From the NCBI GenBank assembly GCA_003258405.1, contig QKPN01000003.1, forward strand, positions 248,001 to 312,000: a DNA stretch of 64,000 nucleotides, read 5' to 3'. The stretch is from Rhodobacteraceae bacterium DSL-40 (GTDB lineage: Bacteria; Pseudomonadota; Alphaproteobacteria; Rhodobacterales; Rhodobacteraceae). Below are positions 8,062-16,375 of this stretch, piece by piece. A program made the translations under genes and the position numbers. How positions within the stretch are numbered: position 1 is the stretch's first letter; every line of letters starts with the position of its first letter. The notes beneath the pieces are model-generated. The model ran no database searches. It worked only from the letters and a program-made list of their open reading frames with translations, and was not told the DNA's origin.

Positions 8062-9969
8062 ATGAATGCCGATCAGCTCACCCTCCTGGCGATCCTCGCC
8101 CTCACCATCGCGCTCTTCATCTGGGGCCGGTGGCGTCATGACATGGTGGCCCTTGCCGCCCTTCTCGCCAGTGTCGCCGCCGGTCTCGTTCCCGGCGCGG
8201 ACGCCTTCCGCGGCTTCGGCCACCCCGCCGTCATCACCGTCGCGGGCATCCTCGTGCTCAGCCACGGCCTGCAAACGTCCGGCGCGATCGACGCGCTCTC
8301 CCGCCGTCTTCTGCCCACCTCCGCCCGCCCGGCGGCGATGATCGGCGGGCTTACGGCGATTGCGGCGCTGCTGTCGGGCTTCATGAACAACGTGGGCGCT
8401 CTCGCCCTGCTCATGCCCCTCGCGATCCGCGCCGCCGACCGGCTCGAGCTGCCGCCCGGCCGGATGCTCATGCCGCTCGCCTTCGGCTCGATCCTCGGCG
8501 GCATGACCACGCTCATCGGCACGCCCCCCAATCTCATCGTTTCCGCCTACCGCCGTCAGGCCGAGGGCGCGCCCTACGCCATGTTCGACTTCGCCCCCGT
8601 AGGCGTCGCCGTCGCCCTCACCGGCGTCGCCTTCATCGCCCTCGGCGGGTGGCGCCTCGTGCCGGTGCGCAAGCGCTCCGGGGTCGAGGGCTTCGAATCC
8701 GGCAATTACGTCACCGAGGCCGTGGTCCCCGAAGGGGCAAAGATCGACGGCAGCACCATCCGCGAGATCGAGGAGGCTGCCGGCGACGCGCAGATCCAGA
8801 TCCTGAGCCTGGTGCGCCGAGAGGTGCGCCTCCGCACCCCCCGCCCCGACCTCCGCGTCCGCGCCCACGACGTGCTGCTTCTGGAGACCGACCCCTCCAG
8901 CCTCACCGACACCCTGGCCCTCCTCGGCCTCGAACTGCCCCGTCCGGCCGGTACGGACCGCGGGGAGGAAAACGCCAAGGGGGAGAATGGCGAGGCGAAG
9001 GAGAAAAACGGCAAGGCGGCCGCGGCGGAGCATGCGGAGGCCACCACCGGCGAGCACCAGACACAGGAAGACGAGGAAACGGACGAAGCGCCGCCGCCAC
9101 GCGCGAGCGATGACGATGCAAAGCTCATCGAGCTCGTGGTCGGCCCCAATGCGCCCCTGATCGGCCAGACCGCCCGCGGCATCGAGCTCGGCCTGCGCTA
9201 CCAGATCAGCCTCCTTGCCATCTCCCGCCAGGGCCGCCGCTCGGTGGGCCGCCTCCGACGTACCGCGATCCAGCCCGGCGACGTTCTGCTCATGCATGGC
9301 CACGAGGAGGCCGTCGCGGCCTTCGCCGCCGAATACGGCTGCCTGCCCCTCGCGGGCCGCGCCCTCCGCCTCCATGACAAACGCCAGATGTGGCTTGCGG
9401 GCGGTATCATGATCGGGGCCATCGCGCTCGCGACCACCGGCCTTGCCTCCGCGGCGGTTGCCTTCATGGCCGGGGTGCTGGCCGTGATGGTCACGCGTGT
9501 CGTGCCGCCGGCGCGGGTCTATGACGCCATCGACTGGTCGGTGATCGTGCTGCTGGCCTGCCTGCTGCCGGTGGCCGATGCCCTGCTCACGACCGGCACC
9601 GCGGGCGTGATCGCGGACTTTCTCGTCCAGAACGTGGCGCACGGGCTGCCACTCGCAGCCCTCGTTCTCATCCTCGTGCTCACGATGACGCTCTCGGATG
9701 TGATGAACAATGCGGCCACCGTGGCGGTCATGGCTCCGGTCGCCCACGGCGCGGCGCTCGCCCTCGGCGCCGATCCCGATGCCTTCTTCATGGCGGTCGC
9801 GGTCGGCGGCTCCTGCGCCTTCCTCACCCCGATCGGGCACCAGAACAACACCCTGATCCTCGGCCCGGGCGGCTTCCGCTTCGGGGATTACTGGCGCCTC
9901 GGCATCGCGCTCGAGCTCATCGTCCTCGCGGTCGGCGTGCCGGTGATCGTCATGGTCTGGGGGCTCTGA
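8062..9969 (+). CDS. SLC13-family permease with two TrkA-C domains
   Basis: A 635-residue inner-membrane transporter of the divalent anion:Na+ symporter superfamily. Two membrane halves carry the signature loops MTTLIGTPPNL (residues about 150-160) and the matching LTPIGHQNNTL near residue 595. Between them lie two cytoplasmic TrkA-C (RCK-C) regulatory domains. These are split by an unusual charged stretch at about residues 293-352, rich in Glu, Lys, Ala and Gly. TrkA-C members of this family include sulfate/anion carriers, so a sulfur oxyanion would fit the SQR neighbour 148 bases upstream, but the substrate cannot be read from sequence. No strong ribosome site is visible at the ATG. Confidence 0.85.
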   Translation: MNADQLTLLAILALTIALFIWGRWRHDMVALAALLASVAAGLVPGADAFRGFGHPAVITVAGILVLSHGLQTSGAIDALSRRLLPTSARPAAMIGGLTAIAALLSGFMNNVGALALLMPLAIRAADRLELPPGRMLMPLAFGSILGGMTTLIGTPPNLIVSAYRRQAEGAPYAMFDFAPVGVAVALTGVAFIALGGWRLVPVRKRSGVEGFESGNYVTEAVVPEGAKIDGSTIREIEEAAGDAQIQILSLVRREVRLRTPRPDLRVRAHDVLLLETDPSSLTDTLALLGLELPRPAGTDRGEENAKGENGEAKEKNGKAAAAEHAEATTGEHQTQEDEETDEAPPPRASDDDAKLIELVVGPNAPLIGQTARGIELGLRYQISLLAISRQGRRSVGRLRRTAIQPGDVLLMHGHEEAVAAFAAEYGCLPLAGRALRLHDKRQMWLAGGIMIGAIALATTGLASAAVAFMAGVLAVMVTRVVPPARVYDAIDWSVIVLLACLLPVADALLTTGTAGVIADFLVQNVAHGLPLAALVLILVLTMTLSDVMNNAATVAVMAPVAHGAALALGADPDAFFMAVAVGGSCAFLTPIGHQNNTLILGPGGFRFGDYWRLGIALELIVLAVGVPVIVMVWGL

Positions 9970-9981
9970 GAGCGGCCGGCC

Positions 9982-10620
9982 TCAGTCGGCCACCTCCGTG
10001 AGGCGGGCCAGCTCGGCGCGGAAGCCCAGCGCGGCCACCCGCGCAACCCGTTCGAGCGCCGGGCGCGCGAGGCCCGTGCGCGCCTCGGCCGAGAGCCCCG
10101 AGAGCACGACGAGCACATAATCGGCCAGCTCGGCCGCTGCGGCGTCCGGCAGGCCGCTCGAGATCCAGCAGGCGATGCAGTCGCGCAGCCGGTCATGCGC
10201 CTCATGGGCCATCGCACAGACCTCCGGGTCGGAGCAGTTGCGCGTCCCTTCGAAGACGAGGCACCCCCGCGCCGCCGGATCGGCCGTGTAGGCCTGAACC
10301 GCGCTCACGAAGAGCGCCTCGGCCGTCTCGCCGAGCGGCCGGCCCGGGCAGGCGAGTTCGGCAATGAAATGGCCTTCGCGCGAACCATAGCGCTCGATCA
10401 CCCGGCCCAGCAGCGCCTTCTTGCTGCCATAGGCCGCATAGAAGCTCGGCGGCTTGATCCCGATCGCCTGAACGATCTCCGCGACCCCGACCGCATCATA
10501 GCCGCGCTCACGGAAAAGGCGCGCCGCAACCTCGACACCATGCTCCGGATCGAAGCCGCGCGGCCTCCCCCTGGAAACAATGTGTTCGCATTCATGGCCA
10601 TTGGATCTTCTTGAAGACAC
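9982..10620 (-). CDS. TetR/AcrR-family transcriptional regulator
   Basis: A 212-residue TetR-type repressor with an N-terminal helix-turn-helix (VAEIVQAIGIKPPSFYAAYGSK, given here as VAEIVQAIGIKPPSFYAAYG and following residues) and a ligand domain containing the subgroup sequence RGCLVFEGTRNC. It begins with GTG, 47 bases from the divergent azoreductase gene, so it most likely controls that gene and itself from the shared short intergenic space. Its inducer is unknown; quinones or other electrophiles are plausible from the target's role. The gene converges on the SLC13 permease, leaving only 12 bases between stop codons. Confidence 0.88.
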   Translation of the reverse strand: MSSRRSNGHECEHIVSRGRPRGFDPEHGVEVAARLFRERGYDAVGVAEIVQAIGIKPPSFYAAYGSKKALLGRVIERYGSREGHFIAELACPGRPLGETAEALFVSAVQAYTADPAARGCLVFEGTRNCSDPEVCAMAHEAHDRLRDCIACWISSGLPDAAAAELADYVLVVLSGLSAEARTGLARPALERVARVAALGFRAELARLTEVAD

Positions 10621-10667
10621 AATCCCAGATCCCTTAATGTAGTGCTAGCTAAATAATGGAGACAGTC
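10621..10667. promoter_or_regulatory. Shared TetR/azoreductase promoter gap
   Basis: Only 47 bases separate the start of the TetR gene from the chosen start of the azoreductase gene. The gap is AT-richer than its flanks and holds GCTAGC at 10644-10649 inside TAGTGCTAGCTA. This is a likely repressor site, but the symmetry is short and no exact operator can be defined. GGAGA ahead of the second ATG decides the azoreductase start. Confidence 0.4.
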
Positions 10668-11261
10668 ATGAACAACAAGGTTCGCAAGGTCCTTCGCATC
10701 GACGCCAGCATGCGGCGTGCCGGTTCGGTATCGCGTGCGCTCACCGACGCCTTCGTCGCCACCCTGCCCGACACGGAAGTCGTGACGCGCGATCTCGCCG
10801 AGACCCGTCTGCCGCAGATCGACGAGGCCTGGATCGGCGCCAACTTCACCCCGGCCGACGACCGCACGGACGAACAGACCGCGGTGCTCGCGCTTTCGGA
10901 TGAGCTCGTCGCCGAGCTGCGCTCGGCCGACACGATCGTGATCGGGGTTCCGGTCTACAATTTCGGGGTTCCTGCCGCGCTCAAGGCCTGGGTGGATCTG
11001 GTTGCCCGCGCGGGCGAGACCTTCCGCTACACCGAGAGCGGCCCGGTCGGGCTTCTCGAGAACAAGAAGGTCGTCCTGCTCCTCGCCTCTGGCGGCGTCG
11101 GCGTCGATTCCCCTGCCGATTTCGTGACGCCCTATCTCCGGCAGGTGCTGGGCTTCATCGGCATCACGGATGTCGAGGTGATCGCGGCCGATGGCCTTGC
11201 CACCGATCCCTCGAAGCTCGATGCGGCACGGAACGCGATCGAGCAGCGGCTCGCGGCCTGA
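10668..11261 (+). CDS. azoR: FMN-dependent NADH:quinone/azo reductase
   Basis: A 197-residue flavodoxin-fold reductase of the AzoR family. These FMN homodimers reduce quinones and azo compounds with NADH in the cytosol. Family features are the N-terminal IDASMRRAGSVSRALTD phosphate-binding loop, PVYNFGVPAALKAWVDLV (residues about 100-117) and the ASGGVGVDSPADFVTPYLR segment. An in-frame ATG lies 12 bases upstream, but the GGAGA five bases before the second ATG favours the start used here. It is transcribed divergently from a TetR gene that probably represses it. The exact physiological substrate is not predictable. Confidence 0.9.
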   Translation: MNNKVRKVLRIDASMRRAGSVSRALTDAFVATLPDTEVVTRDLAETRLPQIDEAWIGANFTPADDRTDEQTAVLALSDELVAELRSADTIVIGVPVYNFGVPAALKAWVDLVARAGETFRYTESGPVGLLENKKVVLLLASGGVGVDSPADFVTPYLRQVLGFIGITDVEVIAADGLATDPSKLDAARNAIEQRLAA

Positions 11262-11294
11262 CGCTCGAAGGCGGCTCCCGCCGGCTTCGGTCCT

Positions 11295-11528
11295 TCAGTA
11301 GCCGAAGCTGGCGTAGGTCGCCGAGCGTACGTCGCGGCGACCTGCATGATAGCTGTCCCAGAGTTCCTCGGCGGCCGGCCGGGGGCTTCTGACAATCGAC
11401 TTGAGGGCGGCGATATACTGCTGATCGCTCATCGAAGGATCGCGGGAACGGCGCGACATCAGGTCGAGAACTTCTTCGCGCAGGCTGCTCGAGGTCTGCG
11501 TATGTCCCGATTCCAGATCGTATGGCAT
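11295..11528 (-). CDS. Small uncharacterised protein
   Basis: A 77-residue soluble, mostly helical protein with no motif I recognise. It is likely real because a strong AAGGAG sits seven bases before the ATG and codon use matches the neighbours. It begins MPYDLESGHTQTSSSLREEV and is rich in Arg, Ser and Asp, with no signal peptide or membrane segment. It stands alone between convergent azoR and leftward gshA, whose coding region begins far downstream. A regulatory or stress-linked role is possible but unsupported. Confidence 0.6.
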   Translation of the reverse strand: MPYDLESGHTQTSSSLREEVLDLMSRRSRDPSMSDQQYIAALKSIVRSPRPAAEELWDSYHAGRRDVRSATYASFGY

Positions 11529-11645
11529 GAGACGGCTCCTTTTCCGATAGCCTCACGCTAGCCGGAACTGGTTAACGCCGGGTTTTGCCGCGTTCGATTC
11601 AATTGCTCCGCATCCGGACAGATCCGGAACGCCGCCCTCCGGCGC

Positions 11646-13016
11646 TCAGTAGCTGTAGTCCTCGTAGATCCGCCCGAGATCGCCCTTCCACGCGCCTTCG
11701 TAGCAGGCGAGCAGCTCGTCCGCGGGGGTCTGGCCGGATTCCACGCTCTCATGGAGGGCGTTGAGGAAATGGGTCTCGTCGGCGACCATGCCCCCCGCCC
11801 CGGTGCGGGCCCGCGCCTTGAGCCCCTGCTCGGCGATCCCGAGAGCCTCGCGGGCCAGGTCGCGCAGCGGGCGGCCGCGGATCTCGGCGGCGAAACCGAA
11901 CTCTCCGGCATCGTTGCGCAGCTGGTCGCGCTCCTCCGCCGTCCAGTCCTTCACCAGATCCCAGGACGCATCGAGCGCCCCCTGATCGTAGAGGAGCCCG
12001 ACCCAGAGCGCCGGGAGGGCACAGAGCCTGCGCCAGGGGCCACCGTCGGCGCCGCGCATCTCCATGAACTTCTTGATGCGGACCTCCGGAAAGATCGTCG
12101 TGAGATGATCCGCCCAGTCCGAGAACGTCGGCTTCTCGCCGGGGAGTGCCGGGAGCCTGCCCTCGAGGAAATCGCGGAAGGACTGGCCGAGCGCATCGAT
12201 GTACCGCCCGTCGCGGTAGACAAAATACATCGGCACATCGAGGGCGTAATCGACATAGCGCTCGAAGCTCATGCCATCCTCGAAGACGAAGGGGAGCATG
12301 CCGGTGCGGGCGGGATCGAGATGCTGCCAGATCCGCGCGCGCCAGGAGCGCCAGCCGTTCACCTTGCCCTCGAAGAAGGGCGAGTTGGCGAAGAGCGCGG
12401 TCGCGAGCGGCTGGAGCGCGAGGGAGACCCGGAACTTCTTCACCATGTCGGCTTCGGAAGCAAAGTCGAGGTTCACCTGGACGGTGCAGCTCCGGTACAT
12501 CATCTCGAGCCCGGTGGTGCCGACCTTGTCCATGTAGCGGGTCATCAGGCCGTAGCGGCCCTTGGGCATGACCGGCATCTGCGCGTGGGTCCATTCGGGC
12601 GCCGCACCGAGGCCGATGAAGCCGGCGCCGATCTCGTCGCCGAGAGCCTTCACCTCGCGCAGGTGCTCGTTCACCTCGTCGCAGGTCTGATGGATGGTCT
12701 CGAGGGGCGCGCCGGAGAGCTCGAGCTGGCCGCCGGGCTCGAGGCTCACGTTGGCGCCGTTGCGGGTGAGGCCGATGAGCTTGCCCGCCTCCTCGACCGG
12801 GGCCCAGCCATAGCGGTCGCGCAGGCCCTCGAGCATGGCGAGGATCGAGCACGGGCCCTCGTAGGGGAGCGGCAGCCGCTTCTCGAGGCAGTAGCCGAAT
12901 TTCTCGTGCTCGGTGCCGATGCGCCAGTCCTCCGGCGGTTTGCAGCCATCGGCCAGATATTCCGCGAGCTGGGACTGGTCCTCGATCAGACCTCCGCCGG
13001 ACTGGGGTATCGACAT
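11646..13016 (-). CDS. gshA: Glutamate-cysteine ligase, plant/alphaproteobacterial type
   Basis: A 456-residue gamma-glutamylcysteine synthetase that joins Glu and Cys with ATP in the first step of glutathione synthesis. Recognisable family segments are WRIGTEHEKFGY (residues about 33-44), SLEPGGQLELSGAP near 91-104 and MMYRSCTVQVNLDF near 160. The start at MSIPQSGGG is preceded by GAGGGAG nine bases away; upstream frame extension is not family-like. The length suits the class 2 (GCS2/plant-type) enzyme. In relatives this gene usually follows rsmE; here an opposite-strand PEP-mutase-family gene and a repeat stretch lie between them. Confidence 0.95.
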   Translation of the reverse strand: MSIPQSGGGLIEDQSQLAEYLADGCKPPEDWRIGTEHEKFGYCLEKRLPLPYEGPCSILAMLEGLRDRYGWAPVEEAGKLIGLTRNGANVSLEPGGQLELSGAPLETIHQTCDEVNEHLREVKALGDEIGAGFIGLGAAPEWTHAQMPVMPKGRYGLMTRYMDKVGTTGLEMMYRSCTVQVNLDFASEADMVKKFRVSLALQPLATALFANSPFFEGKVNGWRSWRARIWQHLDPARTGMLPFVFEDGMSFERYVDYALDVPMYFVYRDGRYIDALGQSFRDFLEGRLPALPGEKPTFSDWADHLTTIFPEVRIKKFMEMRGADGGPWRRLCALPALWVGLLYDQGALDASWDLVKDWTAEERDQLRNDAGEFGFAAEIRGRPLRDLAREALGIAEQGLKARARTGAGGMVADETHFLNALHESVESGQTPADELLACYEGAWKGDLGRIYEDYSY

Positions 13017-13127
13017 GTGGCGGTGCTCCCTCGCCTGTGAACGAAGGACCGACTTAGACCGGAGGCCGGGGCGAGGCAAGCGCGCCGGAGGTCGCAGCAG
13101 GGCACCGCCATGCCGGCCGATCGGGGC

Positions 13128-13154
13128 GTGAAAACGGGGAGTTTCACCGTGAAA
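13128..13154. promoter_or_regulatory. Palindromic operator candidate TTTCAC-C-GTGAAA with extra half-site
   Basis: A perfect 13-base palindrome TTTCACCGTGAAA occupies 13142-13154. An additional GTGAAA half-site at 13128-13133 is separated from it by eight bases. The same half-site/N8/palindrome arrangement recurs at 52055-52092. It lies in the divergent space between gshA and the PEP-mutase-family gene, about 110 bases upstream of the gshA start. It is probably a binding site of a dimeric regulator, which I cannot name. Confidence 0.55.
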
Positions 13155-13285
13155 ATCGAAAAACGGCTTTGATTTTAAACGACAACCCTGGTTAACATAT
13201 CATGAATCCGCGCCTTTCCCCTTTCCGGGCCCGCAAAAATGCGCGCCCGTGCCCCGCGCGCGAATTAACCGTTTCCGAAATATTT

Positions 13286-13300
13286 GTTCCTATTTTGTTC
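13286..13300 (+). promoter_or_regulatory. LexA (SOS) box candidate, GTTC-N7-GTTC
   Basis: GTTCCTATTTTGTTC matches exactly the direct-repeat LexA operator GTTC-N7-GTTC of alphaproteobacteria, in a T-rich context. It ends 46 bases before the ATG of the PEP-mutase-family gene, a normal promoter position. No DNA-repair gene is adjacent. Confidence 0.55.
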
Positions 13301-13346
13301 TTTTTGTGCCAGTCAGGAACAGGACGGGATTCCGAAGGGTGCGGGC

Positions 13347-14186
13347 ATGGATCGGCGGGAGAAATACCAGCGGCTGAAGGCGCTCCATGCGCGAAACGAG
13401 GCCTTCGTGATTCCCAATGCCTGGGATGCCGGATCGGCGCGGCTGCTGGCGAGCCTCGGCTTCGAGGCCCTGGCCACCACCAGTGCGGGCTATGCCTTCT
13501 CGAAGGGCAGGCGCGATTCCTTCGCAAGCCTCGGCCGCGACGAGATCCTCGCGAATGCCGCGGAAATCGCGGGGGCGGCCGATCTGCCGGTCTCGGCCGA
13601 TCTCGAGGACGGCTTCGGCCCGGAGCCCGAAACCTGCGCCGAGACCATAAGGCGGGCCTGCGCCGCCGGGCTTGCGGGCGGCTCGATCGAGGATGCGACG
13701 GGTGATCCCGCAAATCCGATCCACGATTTCGAACAGGCCGTTGCACGCATCCGGGCCGCGGCAGAGGCCGCGCGGGATCTGCCCTTCCTGCTGACCGCGC
13801 GGGCGGAGAACTTTCTCTGGGGGCGGCCGGATCTCGACGACACGATCCGGCGCCTGCAGGCGTTTTCCGAGGCCGGGGCGGATGTGCTCTTTGCGCCGGG
13901 CCTGCCGGATCTCGCGGCGATCCGCACGGTCTGCGGCGCGGTGGAGAAGCCGGTGAACGTCGTCATGGGGCTCCGGGGCGGAAGCTGGACGGTGGCCGAG
14001 CTGTCGGCGGCGGGGGTGCGGCGGATCAGCGTCGGCGGCTCCTTCGCCCGGGCGGCCCTCGGCGCGCTGAAGCGCGCGGCGGAGGAGGTCCGCCGCGACG
14101 GCACCTTCGGATATGCGGCAGAGGCCATTCCCGATGCCGAGATCACGGCCCTGATGTCGCAGGAGAGTCGCGCGGTGCGGAGCTAG
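13347..14186 (+). CDS. Isocitrate lyase / PEP phosphomutase family enzyme
   Basis: A 279-residue TIM-barrel enzyme of the PEP mutase/isocitrate lyase superfamily. It has FVIPNAWDAGSARLLASLGF at the N-terminus, the metal-binding acidic run PVSADLEDGFG (residues about 80-90), GGSIEDA and LTARAENFLWG. These place it in the oxaloacetate decarboxylase/2-methylisocitrate-lyase-like group that cleaves or decarboxylates 2-oxo acids with Mg2+. True isocitrate lyase is excluded by length and by the absence of KKCGH. The start MDRREKYQ follows GAAGGG. It sits alone on the plus strand, behind an SOS-like box, in a place where relatives tend to have gshA and rsmE contiguous. Confidence 0.82.
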   Translation: MDRREKYQRLKALHARNEAFVIPNAWDAGSARLLASLGFEALATTSAGYAFSKGRRDSFASLGRDEILANAAEIAGAADLPVSADLEDGFGPEPETCAETIRRACAAGLAGGSIEDATGDPANPIHDFEQAVARIRAAAEAARDLPFLLTARAENFLWGRPDLDDTIRRLQAFSEAGADVLFAPGLPDLAAIRTVCGAVEKPVNVVMGLRGGSWTVAELSAAGVRRISVGGSFARAALGALKRAAEEVRRDGTFGYAAEAIPDAEITALMSQESRAVRS

Positions 14187-14190
14187 CGCA

Positions 14191-14210
14191 GCCCGCGCCC
14201 GGGCGCGGGC
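14191..14210 (+). terminator. GC-rich hairpin after the PEP-mutase-family gene
   Basis: A perfect 20-base palindrome (GCCCGCGCCC followed by its reverse complement) starts four bases after the stop codon. There is no clear T-run, so it may act as a transcript-stabilising or factor-assisted stop rather than a classical terminator. Confidence 0.5.
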
Positions 14211-15095
14211 TTCGGTGGAGCGTGGGGGCATTTCCGGCGACCGGCACGCTCACCCGGGAGAAGGCGGTGGCGGGACGGACGCCGGGGCGGTGAGGCCACG
14301 CGCTGAAATGGGGGCTGGAGCGCGGCGCCTCCTTTGGGGCATGGGGCGCAGAGCTGGCCGGGAACGCCGCGTCAGGGCGTGGCCCGCGCGGAGGTCGGGC
14401 ACGGCCCGCGCGGAATGCGGGGCACGCTTGCGGCTCTGCTGGCAGGTCTCGCGCCGGGCGGGAACGGCGCGCGGGGCGAGGCTCTTCCGAGGCCCTCCGC
14501 CGAAAGCGCGGCGCGGCTTGCGGGATGACCGGGAGGCATAGTCCGGGGAGCAATCGGCGGTGCCGTGGGGTGTGCGATGGGGCGCAGGGGCGCTCGCCGG
14601 CAACCTGCCGGATCACCGGCGGAAAGGGGTGGCGGCAATGGCAAGGCCTTGATGGCCCCGCCGGGCGCGTGGGGGCAGCACGGCGCCGAGGAGGCCGGGA
14701 CGACGCTGCCCTGGGAGCGGTACGACAAACGGGGCGATACCGGGGTCCGGAGAGCCTGGGGCGGCCTTCTCGGGTGGGTGCGCCGGATCACACCGCGGAA
14801 AGTGGCGGTGCGGACGGCGAAGGGGGGCGAGTTTCCCGCCGGACGCGCGGGGCAGCGCGGCGTCATGGAATCCGGGACGTTGCCCAAAGGGGGGGCGTGG
14901 CCCGACAAGGCGGGGGAGTGGCGCGACAAACGAGACGATACCGGGTTCCGGAGTGAAGGACCGGCGCTTCCGAGTGGCTGTGGCGGATTGCAGAGCGGAA
15001 GGTGGGGGCTGGACCGGCGAAGGGGGAGAGGCACCCGCCGGACGCCCCGCCGGAAACGCGGCGCGGCCCCGAAGAGCTAAGCGCCCGGGTGGGGC
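14211..15095. repeat. Degenerate tandem repeats, unit about 200 bp, no convincing gene
   Basis: About 0.9 kb without a credible gene; open frames exist on both strands only because of the extreme GC content. Sequence blocks recur: CGGAAAG preceded by GCCGGATCAC appears near 14610 and 14790, and diverged near 14990. GACAAACG followed by CGATACCGGG occurs at 14723 and again about 202 bases later. GCCGGGACG, CGCGGGGCAGCGCGGCG and TCCGGAG blocks keep order. The same block is recognisable (CCAGATCACGCGGGGGAAGG) at about 15131-15150, inside the 3' end of the adjacent leftward gene. This suggests old tandem duplications of that gene's end. No insertion-sequence gene is present. Confidence 0.55.
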
Positions 15096-15629
15096 TCAGG
15101 TGAGCGTGGGGCGGCTCTCGGTGCTGGCGCGCCAGATCACGCGGGGGAAGGTGGCGGCGGGATCGGTGAGGGTGGCGAGGCCGGCGCCGAAATCTATGCC
15201 GGGGAGCACGCCCAGCACATCGGGCAGGTGCTCGTTGCCGCGGGCGCCCGCGGGGATGTCGAGCACGGTGCCGTCGTCGGCCACCAGCCGCCAGCAGGGT
15301 GCGCGGCCGGGGCGGATCTCGACGCGGCAGAGGGCGGCGAGGTCGATGAAGCCGCCGGTCGTGGGGCCGAAGAAGCCGATGCGGCCCTCGTCCACCATCA
15401 CCACCCCCTCGCCCGGCGGCAGGGCGGCAAAGCGCACCCGGCGAATCGCGCCGCGGAGCAGCAGGCCGCCGGTGAGGAGCGCGAGCCCGCCCGGCAGCGC
15501 CACCAGCCAGGCGCCCTGCGCGAGGCCGCGCGCTCCAAGCCAGAGGCCGAGCGCCGCGACCGCCGCCCAGAGCAGCACCTCGCGCCAGCGCGCGAAGCGC
15601 GCCGCGACCTCGGGCCGGACGAAGCTCAC
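15096..15629 (-). CDS. Uncharacterised membrane protein downstream of rsmE
   Basis: A 177-residue protein with two hydrophobic segments (residues about 18-34 and 40-55) followed by a soluble C-terminal domain of about 120 residues. I recognise no named family. It starts with GTG overlapping the rsmE stop as GTGA, so the two are translationally coupled. Its last codons (PRVIWRAST) are echoed in degenerate form in the repeat tract that follows, suggesting that duplications began at this gene's 3' end. Confidence 0.75.
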   Translation of the reverse strand: MSFVRPEVAARFARWREVLLWAAVAALGLWLGARGLAQGAWLVALPGGLALLTGGLLLRGAIRRVRFAALPPGEGVVMVDEGRIGFFGPTTGGFIDLAALCRVEIRPGRAPCWRLVADDGTVLDIPAGARGNEHLPDVLGVLPGIDFGAGLATLTDPAATFPRVIWRASTESRPTLT

Positions 15630-16363
15630 TGCCAGTCGCCCAGCGCGGCCTGCCAGAGCGCGATGGCGGCCACCGCGGCGGTGTCGGCGCGCAGGACGCG
15701 CGGCCCGAGGGTGACGGGCAGCACGAAGGGAAGGCCGCGCAGGCGCTCGGCCTCCTCGGGGGCGAAACCGCCCTCGGGGCCGATCAGGATCGCCCAGGGG
15801 CCGGGGTCGATCCCGGCGAGCGCCGTCTGCGCCGGGCGGGCGCAGCGCGATTCGTCGCAGAAGAGCAGCCGCCGCGCCGGGTTCCAGCCGTCGAGCAGCG
15901 TCTCGAGCTTCGCCGGCGCGTCCACCTGCGCGACATAGGTCTCGCCGCATTGCTCGGCGGCCTCGAGGGCATGGGCCTGCAACCGGTCGATGCGCAGCCG
16001 CTCGGAATTGGTGTGCCGGGTGAAGACCGGCTGGATGCGGGCGCAGCCGAGTTCGGCGGCCTTCTCGACGATGAAATCGGTGCGGGCCTTCTTGATCGGG
16101 GCGAAGAGCAGCCAGAGATCGGGGGGCACGCGCTGGGCCTGCGTCTGTTCGAGGGCCCGGAGCGTGCCGCGGCGCTTGCCGGCTTCGGTGATCTCGGCGG
16201 CCCATTCGCCGTCGCGGCCGTTGAAGACCGAGAGGCGGCCGCCCGGGCCCTCGCGCATCACGGTGAAGAGGTAATGCGCCTGTTCGGGCGCGAGCGCGAT
16301 CTCGGCCCCGGCCTGCAGGTCGGGGCTCACAAAAAGCCTGATCTTTCCGCCGGGATCTGCCAT
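15626..16363 (-). CDS. rsmE: 16S rRNA (uracil-1498-N3)-methyltransferase
   Basis: A 245-residue SPOUT-fold methyltransferase that methylates U1498 of 16S rRNA using S-adenosylmethionine. The C-terminal trefoil knot is well marked by ILIGPEGGFAPEE (residues about 191-203) and LGPRVLRADTA. The N-terminal PUA-like half contains RLFVSPDLQAG and HYLFTVMR. The start MADPGGKIRLF lies only 12 bases from the divergent ubiA start; the long upstream open frame crosses ubiA and is discarded. The gene is coupled to the downstream membrane protein by GTGA. Confidence 0.95.
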   Translation of the reverse strand: MADPGGKIRLFVSPDLQAGAEIALAPEQAHYLFTVMREGPGGRLSVFNGRDGEWAAEITEAGKRRGTLRALEQTQAQRVPPDLWLLFAPIKKARTDFIVEKAAELGCARIQPVFTRHTNSERLRIDRLQAHALEAAEQCGETYVAQVDAPAKLETLLDGWNPARRLLFCDESRCARPAQTALAGIDPGPWAILIGPEGGFAPEEAERLRGLPFVLPVTLGPRVLRADTAAVAAIALWQAALGDWQ

Positions 16364-16375
16364 AGACTGCCCCCC

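Noticed and set aside
14372-15034. Long open frames on both strands in the 14.2-15.1 kb tract
   Set aside because: They are Pro/Arg/Gly-rich, lack ribosome sites and overlap each other. Extreme GC content explains the open frames.
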